Assembly: GCF_014652895.1 (NCBI RefSeq)
Contig: NZ_BMZR01000001.1
Location: forward strand, 372,001 to 436,000
Length of the DNA: 64,000 nt
From: Psychrobacter glaciei
GTDB taxonomy: Bacteria; Pseudomonadota; Gammaproteobacteria; Pseudomonadales; Moraxellaceae
Reading direction: 5' to 3'
The notes beneath the pieces were generated by a model. The model worked only from the letters and a program-made list of their open reading frames with translations, ran no database searches and was not told the DNA's origin. The stretch's first letter is position 1. Every line of letters starts with the position of its first letter. Below are positions 29,416 through 41,224 of this stretch, piece by piece. A program made the translations under genes and the position numbers.

Positions 29416-29450
29416 GGCGGGTTAACGGATAGTTAGCTCGCCTTCTTTTT
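29416..29450 (+). terminator. Rho-independent terminator after uvrB
   Basis: An 11-pair stem (GGCGGGTTAAC with GTTAGCTCGCC, two G-T pairs) is followed by TTCTTTTT. It separates uvrB from the AbiH-type gene. Confidence 0.8.
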
Positions 29451-29474
29451 GGATGATAAAAAGGAGAATAAAAA

Positions 29475-30944
29475 TTGGACACAAAAAGAATATTCGTACT
29501 AGGTAATGGTTTTGATTTAGCTCATTATCTGCCAACTGCATATGTGCATTTCATGGATGCAATGATGGTTGTGGAATCTTGGAAAGAAGAAAAAGAGCTT
29601 GGTTTTGATCATTTATTTCAGAAATATATTGCAGGACAATGTTCTGATAGAGACAAGGATTTTTTTGGCAAGACTAAGGAGTTGTATAAAACAGATGACT
29701 TGAGGTTGTCGATTGATACTGTGAAGGATTTGCAAATAAAGTTAAAAGATAACGGCTGGTTTCAGCATTTTAAGCATCATTTAACTGGTGTAGATACGTG
29801 GATTGATTTTGAGAACGAAATCGAAAGTTTACTGGTGAAAATGTGTGATTTATTTGAAATGAGTTTCGATGAAAAAACAATTGGTTACTTCACAGATAAT
29901 ACAAGTTTATATTCTAATATTGATAATGAAACATTGACTATAAAAGCTACAGATGTATTAGCTGACAATTATCGTCAAGTCAATAAAGCATTTTTTGATA
30001 ATTTTAAATTGCAAACGACGTTTGTGCAGAACACTTTAAGAAATTTTCATTTGATAGATGATTTATATTTTAAAGCTGAGGATACATATAATCCAAATAG
30101 TTTTCGTTCGAATACTATTGAACGTAGTGGAATAAGCTTAGAGGAATTTAAAGAGCTAAAAGAGAGTAATTCACCTTATGCCAGAAGAGTCACCAAGGAA
30201 TATTTCAAAAACGTTATAGATATAAATTTTCTAAAAAAGTACTCTGATAGCTATTTAGAGTTTGAAGGTAATAAGGTATTAAGACAAATTCTAAGCCATT
30301 TAGATGGCTTTAATGATATTTTTAAGATGTATATCATGCTAGTAGTAAATCAGCTTGAGCCAATAAATGAGTTTGTAAGGTTTGGTGACTTGAATAAGAA
30401 TCTACAAGCAATATTTACTTTCAATTACTCTAACTCATTTGAACGTTTGTACTCTGATGTCAAATTATTGACTATTGATAAGGTTCAATATGTTCATGGC
30501 AGCACTAACAGTCGTAAAATTGTATTAGGTATAAGTGATCTGGAGGATGAACGTCTTAGAAAATATAAAGTTTATGGTTTTGTTAAAACTCATCAAAAGT
30601 TAATTAATGATACTGACTACCAATTCCTTGACCATGAAGATCTAAATATTAAACGTGTATTAGGTCAATCTCTAAGTGATGTGCCTTATGAAGTTATCTT
30701 TTGGGGTCATTCTTTAGCTGATTCAGATGCAGAGTATATCAAAGCTGTGTTTGAGATGAATGCTGATGAAAAATTACCCAATGTGAAATTAAGAGTTTGG
30801 TGTTTCCAAAACGATCCTCATGAACCGTTAGCTAACTTGATTCACATTGTTTCTAAGGAAGTTATAGAGCGTTGGATGAAGAAAGGTTGGCTAGTATTTG
30901 AAGCCGCACCCGATATCTATGAAGAGAATAAAAAGGCTGAATGA
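29475..30944 (+). CDS. AbiH-family abortive infection protein
   Basis: The 489-residue protein opens with RIFVLGNGFDLAHYLPTAY, the nucleotide-binding-like start of AbiH proteins. It keeps the C-terminal family blocks IFTFNYSNSFERLY, VQYVHGSTNS and VIFWGHSLADSDAEYIK. AbiH proteins give phage resistance by abortive infection in lactococci, and their mechanism is poorly known. The start is TTG 29475 behind a strong AAAAGGAG ribosome binding site. Base composition is more AT-rich than uvrB before it and the aminotransferase after it, which points to horizontal acquisition as a single-gene insertion. No partner toxin or antitoxin is seen. Confidence 0.85.
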   Translation: MDTKRIFVLGNGFDLAHYLPTAYVHFMDAMMVVESWKEEKELGFDHLFQKYIAGQCSDRDKDFFGKTKELYKTDDLRLSIDTVKDLQIKLKDNGWFQHFKHHLTGVDTWIDFENEIESLLVKMCDLFEMSFDEKTIGYFTDNTSLYSNIDNETLTIKATDVLADNYRQVNKAFFDNFKLQTTFVQNTLRNFHLIDDLYFKAEDTYNPNSFRSNTIERSGISLEEFKELKESNSPYARRVTKEYFKNVIDINFLKKYSDSYLEFEGNKVLRQILSHLDGFNDIFKMYIMLVVNQLEPINEFVRFGDLNKNLQAIFTFNYSNSFERLYSDVKLLTIDKVQYVHGSTNSRKIVLGISDLEDERLRKYKVYGFVKTHQKLINDTDYQFLDHEDLNIKRVLGQSLSDVPYEVIFWGHSLADSDAEYIKAVFEMNADEKLPNVKLRVWCFQNDPHEPLANLIHIVSKEVIERWMKKGWLVFEAAPDIYEENKKAE

Positions 30945-31193
30945 CCATAGCTTGAAAGTGTTTTTTAATAATTTGCGTCCTATATTTTTCATAGCAGTAT
31001 AGGTGATGACAAGTCACAGTCTCTTGTGTTGAATTGAACCAATATTAGGACTAAAAGGAAGGGTTTTATAGATATAAATTAATAACTAAAATTTGGTTGT
31101 AACAAAACTTGTGTTTATACCAAATGCCCCTTAATATGATATCAATGAGCAATATGAACTTATAACAACGGACGTTGAGGCACATAATCCATC

Positions 31194-32246
31194 ATGCAAA
31201 ATAACAAATTCTTAGAATTAAATGCGAATGAAAACTCACTAGGCATGTCAGACTCTGCCAAACAAGCCATTATAGAGTCTTTAGGTGAGGGCTTTCGTTA
31301 TCCAGATAATCCACGCGCTGCGCTCATTAGCAAAATTGCCACCATCCATGGTGTGGCAGAAAACCAAATCTCATTAGGCAATGGCTCGACTGAAAATATG
31401 CGAGCGGTCATACAAATGCTGCAACACAAAGCCTTAAAAGAAGGTAAAGCATTCCAGATGGTCATTCCGGTACCAACGTTTGATTGTGCAGAGATGTATG
31501 CAAATTCTATTGGCGTGCCGGTAGTTAAGATACCATTGACCGCTGAAAACTATGATTATGATTTTGATGAACTACAAAGGGCTGCTGACGATTTTGATGG
31601 CATCAGCCTACTTTATATTTGCAATCCAAATAATCCAACTGGCATCATTACATCAACGGAAAAACTCAAAAATTGGGTAAGTAATGCACCAGATAACCAT
31701 TACTTTTTATTAGATCAAGCTTATTTAGAGTACGTGACAGATCCAAGCTTCGAGAGTGGGATTGAGTGGTTAAAACAAGGAATATCCGACAACCTCATTG
31801 TTATTCATACTTTTTCAAAGTTATGTGCCTTAGCCGGTATGCGAGTGGGCTACGCGATTTCTAACCCGCAAGCTATTGAGACTGTCGAAGCGTTTATGTC
31901 TATGGACAATACCAACTTATCAGGTGCGGTTGCTGCCATTACGACGTTGAATGATGCAGCGTTTTTAGCGCTAAGTTTGCGCAATACCAATCAATCACGT
32001 CAAATGATCGAAACAGTGTTAGATGAACTTGGACTTCGCTACTTACCATCACAAACTAACTTTATCTTTCATGAAATAAAAGGCGATTTAAAAACTTATA
32101 TCGATAGAATGCGAGAGAGTGGCATTAAGGTTGGTCGCGAGTTTCCACCTGTCATAGGCTTCAATCGCTTGACGCTTGGCACCCCTGATGAGATGGAGGT
32201 GTTTATAAAGGTGTTAAAAGAATTTCGTGAAAAAGGTTGGGTTTAG
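31194..32246 (+). CDS. HisC-like class I/II aminotransferase
   Basis: The 350-residue protein has LNANENSLGMS near the start, CNPNNPTG for cofactor binding, LDQAYLEYV and the PLP lysine in HTFSKLCALAGMRVGYA, as in histidinol-phosphate aminotransferases. No other his genes are adjacent. It could be a second HisC, or an aromatic or other amino-acid transaminase. About 250 bases without a gene separate it from the AbiH gene. Confidence 0.83.
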   Translation: MQNNKFLELNANENSLGMSDSAKQAIIESLGEGFRYPDNPRAALISKIATIHGVAENQISLGNGSTENMRAVIQMLQHKALKEGKAFQMVIPVPTFDCAEMYANSIGVPVVKIPLTAENYDYDFDELQRAADDFDGISLLYICNPNNPTGIITSTEKLKNWVSNAPDNHYFLLDQAYLEYVTDPSFESGIEWLKQGISDNLIVIHTFSKLCALAGMRVGYAISNPQAIETVEAFMSMDNTNLSGAVAAITTLNDAAFLALSLRNTNQSRQMIETVLDELGLRYLPSQTNFIFHEIKGDLKTYIDRMRESGIKVGREFPPVIGFNRLTLGTPDEMEVFIKVLKEFREKGWV

Positions 32247-32313
32247 CGCCTGTATTGAAAGGTTGGTAAGTTTAAAGCCAGCTGAATTTGAAAGACGGTA
32301 TTGTGAGAATTTG

Positions 32314-32344
32314 ACTTTGTCAGGCATTGCAGCCTGACTCAAGT
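32314..32344. repeat. Hairpin in the convergent gap after the HisC-like gene
   Basis: GTCAGGC and GCCTGAC pair around a six-base loop, and the stem is extended imperfectly on both sides. There is no T-run, so intrinsic termination is uncertain. The position between convergent genes suggests a transcript-end role. Confidence 0.5.
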
Positions 32345-32395
32345 AAATCTGTCTCCGATATATTCGGGGCGGTTCAAGAAAAATAAGCTCTGAAA

Positions 32396-33322
32396 TTAGA
32401 AGGGACAGTCAATCGGCTCTTCATTAGCTAAAAAAGCCATTTGGTAGTTATAGGTATCATTAACACATATCTCTGTTTCGTTAACAGTTTCAAACTGATC
32501 TGCGATCATATATATAGAATGGCTAAAGTCTATAACCTGTTGGGGCGAGCGCAAATCTGTGGCCAAGTTATCAGCAGTAAAGTGAATTTTAGCGATATTG
32601 TCCTCAATTTTGACTATGGAGCTATTGTTGCCAAAATTACTTGACTCAAATCCTAGTTTTTGTTCTTCTGGCGTTAAGCCGTTCAAATATTCTTGGATGC
32701 TGTTTTTGAGTGGCGATGCTTTATCTACATATCGAATAACATAGCTTGATTTATCTAAGTTTGAATTCTCAAAATAAACTTTTACAGCTAGTTTATTTTT
32801 GACTGATTTCTTATTCATTGTATCAAGATATTTTTTATAGTTTTCAACATGAGTTTTACCACTAATAGGTTCACGCAAATCTAAATGACGAGGCTCTAAA
32901 TCAACTCCTCCTTCATCTTTGAAAGGAAATAGGAAGTATTGATCACAATCCTTTTCGTAACATCCAAAGCTGAATTTAGAGCCATTATTACATTCTGCAT
33001 GACCGTAAGCTCCAGCATTTAAGGTAACATTACAAATGCTTTTATCTACTTCAATATCTTCAAATGTCATTTCGCAGGTTGTAATAGAATTCATGACGTA
33101 AATGTTTCGAGGTGACTCTTTGGTGAGCATTGGAATCAAATGTTTGATATCATCCTTAGCTAATGACCACAAGATACCCTTTTTAGGTATATCGTTCTTA
33201 ATTGTAGTATCTGAGTCAACGCATAAGGTTTGGTAAACTTCTGTATCCTCCTGACATGCAGGTAAACACAGAGTGATTAATAATGCACTTACAGTCTTAT
33301 AAATATTCTTTGATAAGTTCAT
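32396..33322 (-). CDS. Hypothetical lipoprotein in the vgrG cargo island
   Basis: The 308-residue protein has a lipoprotein signal ending in LPAC (cysteine near residue 23). The mature part contains many cysteines (at least eight), suggesting disulfides in the periplasm. I do not recognise the family. It lies downstream of a T6SS peptidoglycan-hydrolase effector and its lipoprotein partner on the same strand, and it is AT-rich like them. An orphan immunity lipoprotein is a reasonable guess. The segment PISGKTHVENYKKYL resembles AISGKTIVNNEDKNKY of the next lipoprotein, perhaps by chance. Confidence 0.65.
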   Translation of the reverse strand: MNLSKNIYKTVSALLITLCLPACQEDTEVYQTLCVDSDTTIKNDIPKKGILWSLAKDDIKHLIPMLTKESPRNIYVMNSITTCEMTFEDIEVDKSICNVTLNAGAYGHAECNNGSKFSFGCYEKDCDQYFLFPFKDEGGVDLEPRHLDLREPISGKTHVENYKKYLDTMNKKSVKNKLAVKVYFENSNLDKSSYVIRYVDKASPLKNSIQEYLNGLTPEEQKLGFESSNFGNNSSIVKIEDNIAKIHFTADNLATDLRSPQQVIDFSHSIYMIADQFETVNETEICVNDTYNYQMAFLANEEPIDCPF

Positions 33323-33472
33323 AGACTGTTTTTCTTTTATCTTTAATTTAGTGAGAATTTTGGTTGATTCAGTATATCAATGCACTGCAAGTAGTTTAAA
33401 AATATGTTTAATAAAGAATTAACTATAGCTGCCTTATTGAGCTGTGCTAATATTCGAAAAAGATTTAATAGT

Positions 33473-34081
33473 TTAGATTCCTAAAATGTTTCCTGAATTG
33501 TTCACTTTATAATTTTTAGATTTGTCATTAAAATTAATTTCTATATTTTTATAATTTTCGCTAATAGAAAATCTTCTATCAGAATTATCAGCTGAACCTA
33601 TCTTTCCGATCAATAGTTTATCAATTATTTTTTTATTATAAGTAACTATCGTATATTCTTCAACATCTGTCATATTTCTAGCTAAAATATAGACTTCTAT
33701 GTCATTTATATTTGGAAGTTTTAATATAGTGTCTATATATTTGATATCAGCGTAGCCTTGCTTTAAATTAATAGGCAAAACCTTAATATCATAAGTTGGA
33801 AACCTATTTTTACAAAAAGTATTATCATTTTCCATATTGCAATTTGTGTAACTATTAAGCGTTAACGGAAGTTTTGTTTCTTTGATTATCTTACTTTCGT
33901 CCGAATTGGATGCTTCCATTTTAATATAACTAACTTCTTTATCTACTTCCTCTATGAGTTTTGAATATTTATTTTTATCTTCATTATTAACTATTGTCTT
34001 TCCACTAATTGCTTGAGGCTGTGAGATATCAAAGTTACATCCTACAATAAATAAAGAAAATGACATTATTATAAAGACCAT
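33473..34081 (-). CDS. Small hypothetical lipoprotein abutting the IS630 transposase
   Basis: The 202-residue protein has a lipobox-like FIVGC at residues 11-15. The signal MVFIIMSFSLFIVGC has no basic N-terminal residues, unusual for a lipoprotein. An internal ATG at 34066 gives an even shorter one. The start codon overlaps the transposase start codon on the other strand (CCATGA), so the original 5' end was probably altered when the insertion element arrived. Together with its AT-richness this suggests a damaged or re-started member of the effector-immunity cluster. Function is unknown. Confidence 0.55.
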   Translation of the reverse strand: MVFIIMSFSLFIVGCNFDISQPQAISGKTIVNNEDKNKYSKLIEEVDKEVSYIKMEASNSDESKIIKETKLPLTLNSYTNCNMENDNTFCKNRFPTYDIKVLPINLKQGYADIKYIDTILKLPNINDIEVYILARNMTDVEEYTIVTYNKKIIDKLLIGKIGSADNSDRRFSISENYKNIEINFNDKSKNYKVNNSGNILGI

Positions 34082-34929
34082 GACTTACTCACTAGATTTT
34101 CGTAAACAAGTTCTTAAAAGTATAGATGACGGCATGACCTTTGCTGAAGCTGCTATTTTCTATAATCTCAGCCCAACCACCATACAAAACTGGAAGAGAC
34201 TTGTTCATAGCAGAACGACTAGGCAAACCAAACCCTATAAAATACTAGATGACGTGCTACTTAATGATGTCAAAGAACATCCTGATGATTACCAGGATGA
34301 GCGAGCACGTCGTTTAAACTGTAGTAAAACAGGCATTTATCATGCCTTAAAGCGCCTTGGTATCAGTCAAAAAAAAGACCTTGGAACATCCAAAAGCGTG
34401 TCTGATAAAAAGAGCGAAGTATCGGAGTAAGCTTAATAGCTTTACGCAGCAAGGCTACCCCATTGTGTACATGGATGAAAGTGGCTTTGAGGCTGAAACT
34501 ATTCGTCCTTATGGCTATGCACCGATAGGCAAACCTTGTATTGATAGCTACAACTGGCAAGCAAAAAAACGAACCAACGTCATTAGTGCTCTGTATGAAA
34601 AGATGTTGTTTGCACTGAATTACTTTGAACAGAACATTAACAGCAATATATTTTATGATTGGTGCAAGTTCACACTTATTCCAAGCCTTAAAATCAAATG
34701 CGTGATTGTCATGGATAATGCCAAGTTTCATAAAAATAAACGTATTCAAAAGCTATTGAACAGGCATGGTTATCGTATTCTTTGGCTGCCGCCGTACAGC
34801 CCAGACTTGAACCCTATCGAAAAGAAATGGGCACAGGTGAAGTTTCTACGTCAAGGCTGGATGCAAAATGACTTATCTAAATTGTTTTATGATATTTGTC
34901 CTGGCCATAACAGTTTTATTTTGAACTGA
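34080..34929 (+). CDS. IS630-family transposase, two overlapping frames
   Basis: The first frame (34080-34430) encodes an N-terminal helix-turn-helix part (DFRKQVLKSIDDGMTFAEAA, then NLSPTTIQNWKR). The second (open from 34357 to 34929) encodes the DDE catalytic domain with VYMDESGFE, VIVMDNAKFHK and PYSPDLNPIEKKW. The frames join at a run of eight A at 34369-34376. A net +1 shift (or loss of one A during transcription) yields one continuous protein of about 282 residues. Slippage at A-runs is known in IS630 relatives, so this may be normal expression control rather than decay. All three acidic residues are intact. Confidence 0.85.
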
Positions 34930-34934
34930 CTATA
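34080..34934 (+). mobile_element. IS630-family insertion element (left end not resolved)
   Basis: The element holds one transposase split over two frames and ends at the right with ACTGACTATA (34925-34934), matching the right ends of the two MITEs in this window. A matching inverted end is not found just left of the transposase start: the sequence there is TATAAAGACC, only weakly similar. The left end may be truncated. It sits between two lipoprotein genes of the vgrG cargo island. Confidence 0.7.
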
Positions 34935-34956
34935 GTTAATTATAAGAAAATATAAC

Positions 34957-35938
34957 TTACTCTAAATAATAATCGCATTCTCTATGTTCTTTCACCAGCT
35001 GATTATTTTTTTTATAACGATAGTCACAATCTACTAGTTGAAATTGAGTATTATCATTCTCTAAATCTAACTTAAACTTGTATGTTAGAATTTTTTCTTC
35101 ACTAAAATTAAATTGAGAATTTTTTAATCTGGGTAAATTATTGAAACTTATTGTATAAATTCCATTTTTTACTTTTACTTCATCTAAATACACTTCATCT
35201 CTTTCATAATCATTTTTTTTCGTAACTCCAGTACGCTTGATATCTTGTCTGACGCAACCTTCAGGAAAAAACTCCACAAATTTATTTACCTTTTTATTAT
35301 AAATAAACAAACAAGAACTCCATGCATATTCTTCAGGACGCAAAGTAGAACCCTCACTTTCAATATGGAGTAATGAGATATTAGTGTCAGAATAACTTGA
35401 GCTTATGTGAATATATTCTTTGTTCTTAAAACTAACGTTAAGTTTCTTTTTATTTTTCCCTGATAAAAAATATACATCGAAGTTATTATTAAATACTTTT
35501 CTAAGTTCTTTTTGGTCTTCGTTAATTGTAGGGACTTGAGTAACTTTAATATTATCTGAATTGGTTACAATGGCAATTGGTTTAGAGTTTTTATTTGAAG
35601 GATCTTCTGAATGTATTTTAACTAATAGTTTCTTATTATATTGACTAAGAGGATAGTCTATTGCACGAATAAAAATGTCATCAGTTACTTCAAGATTAAC
35701 ATTATCTGATAAAGGATCAATATCAAGTATATTGGTAACTTCATTGCTAACAGTCTTGTGAACATCATTGTATGATTGTGCTATAGAATTTTTATTCTGA
35801 CTTTTATTCTGATTTATAAGATTACTTTCAGATTTTCTATCTGATAATTCTTCACTATTTTGCTTCGCTTCACCAAAACTACAAGCAGTGACGCTGAGGC
35901 AAATACTCATTGATAAAAAAAGTAATTTAATATTCATT

Positions 35939-35958
<20 letters not shown>
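34957..35958 (-). CDS. Lipoprotein overlapping the effector gene; probable immunity protein
   Basis: The 333-residue protein has the signal MNIKLLFLSMSICLSVTACS with lipobox VTAC, if started at the internal Met near residue 8. A Ser/Asn/Lys-rich linker follows, then a folded C-terminal domain from about residue 85. Its start overlaps the last 20 bases of the LysM/M23 effector gene, the tightest possible coupling. Immunity proteins against T6SS wall-degrading effectors act in the periplasm and are often lipoproteins or exported proteins, which fits. I recognise no family. Immunity is inferred from position and export, not from homology. Confidence 0.72.
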
Positions 35959-38068
<2,110 letters not shown>

Positions 38069-38081
38069 TATACAGCCTTAA

Positions 38082-40997
38082 TTAGGATTCTTGAGAACCA
38101 TGTTCACCTAAAATAATACCCTCATCCTCATCTTCGCCTTCAATATCTTCATCTTCAAAATGACTTGACCACTGATCAAATCCAATTAAGGAATCATATT
38201 TCATATGATTATCATCTTGTAATAGCATAGTCATACCTGAGTTGTCTGTTTCTGATTCAGAAATAATCTCATGAGTGTCTGGGTTAAAAAGAATAACTTT
38301 AGCTTGTTCAATCCCTTTACCTAGTAAACTCATAAAACTAAACTGAACTGCAAAAGGAGGAGAGTTTAAAAACTCTAAAGGCTTGTAATTAACTCTCGCC
38401 CCCGCCACCAAACTCTTCCTCACCGCCTTAACTTTAATCGTCCCCGGACACACCAGCTTAATACCACTCTTATCGATCGTAATGGATGCTCCTGCACTGG
38501 TTTGCAGCTTAATACGTTTTGGACTCGACACATTCACCTGTCCAGCCTCACTACCAATCGTCATGCTTTGTTGACTGTGCAGCTGCAACTCACCGCCTTG
38601 TGCCTGTATCGCTAGTGGTTTAGTGTTCGCACTCACATGTAATCCCGATGCGCTCGCTTCACCACCAACCCCAGAGAGCGAATCAATACTATCTGCCGTC
38701 AGCGTATAATTACCTGCCACCACATCCGACTGCGTGCTGCCTGATTGTCTGACTATTGTTTTCGCCGTCCATAGGGTATTGCTTGCTGATGCGAGGATGC
38801 TGTCTTTGCTCACCAGCATCACATCAGCTGCGCCTAAGACTTCTGTATTTAGCGTCTCATCGATCACTTGCGCACTGGTTTTAAAGGCTTCTATCGTTTG
38901 GTTGGCATTACTAAGTGCCTCGGTTGATTGCAAATGTGCCTGCTTTGCCTCTTTAAAGGTTTCACTCAGCTCAGTGCCCATTGTTAACTGGCGTTGTCCT
39001 GCATCATTGACCCATGCCGACTCGTGCTCTGACTGACTGTGTCTGATATCAAAGGTGGAGAGTAGAACACCTGTATCGCCGGTGATTTGCAAGCCATGGT
39101 CGGTTGCTAGATTAATACCTTGTCCACTATCTGATGATTGATGATTGCTATAGCGATGACGCAGTATGCCAAGCTCTAATACATGTTCATCAGGGGCAAA
39201 GGTCGCTTGCTCTGTAATCGTTGGCATATCAGCATTGGCTTTACTGCCCGTATTAACCGTCCACTGTAGACCGATCTTGCTTGGCGTATCATCAAAGCTC
39301 ATGGCCACTTCAGAGTCGCAGGTCAGCCCATACTGGGCGATACCCGATAGCCAGCCGCTGTGTCCGTCATCGTCACTGATCTGTGAGTGACCCATACCAC
39401 CGCCATGCCATCTAGGAGACGCGCCGCCTTGTAGGTTGTGTCTATTAGATAATCCCGCATCGCGAGTGGTGATGTCTGTTGCGTCCACATCGCCCATACC
39501 GATACCGTCATAGAGCGATCTGCTAATCACTGGACTGTCAATATCGCCGTACCAATGGTTAAGCAGGACAGATTGTCCAAGCCGTGGGGCGAATTGCCAG
39601 CCATGACTGCTACCGGATGACAGTTGCAATGCGCGCAGGGGCGGGGTAGTGCCGTCGTCGTGAGGGCTGATGCCTGAGTAGACGGGGGTCGTGATGGTTT
39701 GTTGTAGGTTGTCATCGGTGACACTAGAGTCATAACTTGGTGTAGTAGCGCTGCCAGTACGCGCTTGGGTCAACCCTTTATAAGTATGACTGGCAAAGAA
39801 CAAGTTGCTGGGATAAGGGGCGTAGGGGATTGCGGCGTCAAGCAAAGTCGCTGATACCCAGACCCCAGTGTCACGAGCAATATCGTAGCCATGATCGGGG
39901 ATGAATATCCCGCTCTGTTGCGTAGTACGTTGTAACCACTCTTTGATATAGGCTTGGTTGTGATAAGACACGCTGTCGCTGTCCGGCTCAATCCCAACCA
40001 TCTGCGTACTGATACAGTAGCTAGTCAAACGACTGATAGTAGGTAAATTATGAATACTCACAGGACTACCGACCACCATGCCTCGCATCGCACCAGCCGC
40101 TTGGTAATGTTCACGCTGACAGCGATTGGCATTCACCCATTGCTGTGCCAACACCGTCGCTGCGCTATCGCTATCGACGCGTGAGGGCGCGCTTAAAAGC
40201 ACAGTCGTGTCATCTGTTGCTAGCGCTGACTCATCAGCGGCTTGGCCTTCATAAATGGTATCCGCGCTTAAGCCATCTGCTCTTACTATCACCGTCTGAC
40301 TACCCAGTTGCAGCGACCTCATTTGTAGCTCATTAACCGTATCTTGTCCTGACTGGATAGAAGACTGGGCATAACGATAGTCTAATGGTAGTAACTCTAT
40401 CTCATCAAAACTGCTTAGTAGCATCAGACAGCCTAAATTATCTAATGAATCACCCGATATCCATAGGGTACTGACACCACTATCAGCAAGTAGCCTGGTT
40501 ATAAACTCCCAATCACTGACATCCGACTGGGTGCGCATAGAAAGCTGAGAAGACAGGCGCTCTGATGCCTGCAAAGTCTCAGATAACTGCCAATCAAATT
40601 CATAGTCGGCAAAGAGGGTAGTGACGATGTCGAGCGTAGATTGATTGATAAAAGTACGAGTATGAATGCACTGGGTTAATTGCCAATCGGGGCTGACGAT
40701 GTCTAAAGTGTAAAAATGCAGTGCGCCATCTGAATGCTGGTAGTTGACTGCTTTAATAAGCCCAGTGCGATGAGTGGGTTCACGGGAAACCGAAAGGGTG
40801 TTTAAGCAGACAAATGTATTTATCAAAGATAAACAAGAGTTTGAATCTAAAAAAGCATGCGAATAGAACAATAGCTGACTAGTAGCCGCTTTATCAATGG
40901 TACTTGACCAAGAGAATGCAGCAGGATATAAGGTAGTAATGGGTATATTATTGGTTTCAACGGTAATCTGGTGTAGACGAGCGGTTTGCGAAGGCAT
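38082..40997 (-). CDS. vgrG: VgrG spike protein 1 with C-terminal cargo-binding extension
   Basis: The 971-residue TssI/VgrG has the gp27-like N-terminal part (ITRLLADSGVSTLWI is typical), the gp5-like OB fold (about residues 455-500), a DUF2345 beta-prism (about 690-850) and an extension of about 100 residues. The extension (about 870-971) contains a transthyretin-like fold signature (KVILFNPDTHEIISESETDNSG) and an acidic tail. Near 38395 the base composition changes sharply from GC-richer core to AT-rich extension, continuing into the effector genes. The extension thus travels with its cargo. VgrG trimers form the puncturing tip on Hcp, and the extension probably carries the downstream LysM/M23 effector. 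Confidence 0.93.
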   Translation of the reverse strand: MPSQTARLHQITVETNNIPITTLYPAAFSWSSTIDKAATSQLLFYSHAFLDSNSCLSLINTFVCLNTLSVSREPTHRTGLIKAVNYQHSDGALHFYTLDIVSPDWQLTQCIHTRTFINQSTLDIVTTLFADYEFDWQLSETLQASERLSSQLSMRTQSDVSDWEFITRLLADSGVSTLWISGDSLDNLGCLMLLSSFDEIELLPLDYRYAQSSIQSGQDTVNELQMRSLQLGSQTVIVRADGLSADTIYEGQAADESALATDDTTVLLSAPSRVDSDSAATVLAQQWVNANRCQREHYQAAGAMRGMVVGSPVSIHNLPTISRLTSYCISTQMVGIEPDSDSVSYHNQAYIKEWLQRTTQQSGIFIPDHGYDIARDTGVWVSATLLDAAIPYAPYPSNLFFASHTYKGLTQARTGSATTPSYDSSVTDDNLQQTITTPVYSGISPHDDGTTPPLRALQLSSGSSHGWQFAPRLGQSVLLNHWYGDIDSPVISRSLYDGIGMGDVDATDITTRDAGLSNRHNLQGGASPRWHGGGMGHSQISDDDGHSGWLSGIAQYGLTCDSEVAMSFDDTPSKIGLQWTVNTGSKANADMPTITEQATFAPDEHVLELGILRHRYSNHQSSDSGQGINLATDHGLQITGDTGVLLSTFDIRHSQSEHESAWVNDAGQRQLTMGTELSETFKEAKQAHLQSTEALSNANQTIEAFKTSAQVIDETLNTEVLGAADVMLVSKDSILASASNTLWTAKTIVRQSGSTQSDVVAGNYTLTADSIDSLSGVGGEASASGLHVSANTKPLAIQAQGGELQLHSQQSMTIGSEAGQVNVSSPKRIKLQTSAGASITIDKSGIKLVCPGTIKVKAVRKSLVAGARVNYKPLEFLNSPPFAVQFSFMSLLGKGIEQAKVILFNPDTHEIISESETDNSGMTMLLQDDNHMKYDSLIGFDQWSSHFEDEDIEGEDEDEGIILGEHGSQES

Positions 40998-41091
40998 AAG
41001 GGAGGTTCCCGTGACTGCAGATTTAAGGGTACAGTCGGTCGCTTAAAAGTAAGCACTGCTAAAATATATACTAATAAAAGTATAGAGTTTA

Positions 41092-41119
41092 TTGAAATAT
41101 TGTCAAGTATCTGTATAAT
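41092..41119 (+). promoter_or_regulatory. Sigma70-type promoter of the main T6SS operon
   Basis: TTGAAA at 41092-41097 and TATAAT at 41114-41119 are separated by 16 bases. They face the rightward operon about 105 bases before its first start codon. The region lies between divergent vgrG1 and the operon. Confidence 0.65.
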
Positions 41120-41224
41120 CGATTTGCAATAAGTTTTTCATTAAAGAACTTTAGTTCTAAATATATTCTATTATAACGTCATACTTTTTCTTATTCTTTT
41201 TGTTTTAATGATGATGATTTGCTT

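Noticed and set aside
32314..32344. Hairpin as a definite terminator
   Set aside because: Good stem but no T-run on either strand, so it is listed only as a hairpin.
34363..34749. A 128-codon frame antisense to the transposase
   Set aside because: It is a shadow of the DDE-domain coding sequence.
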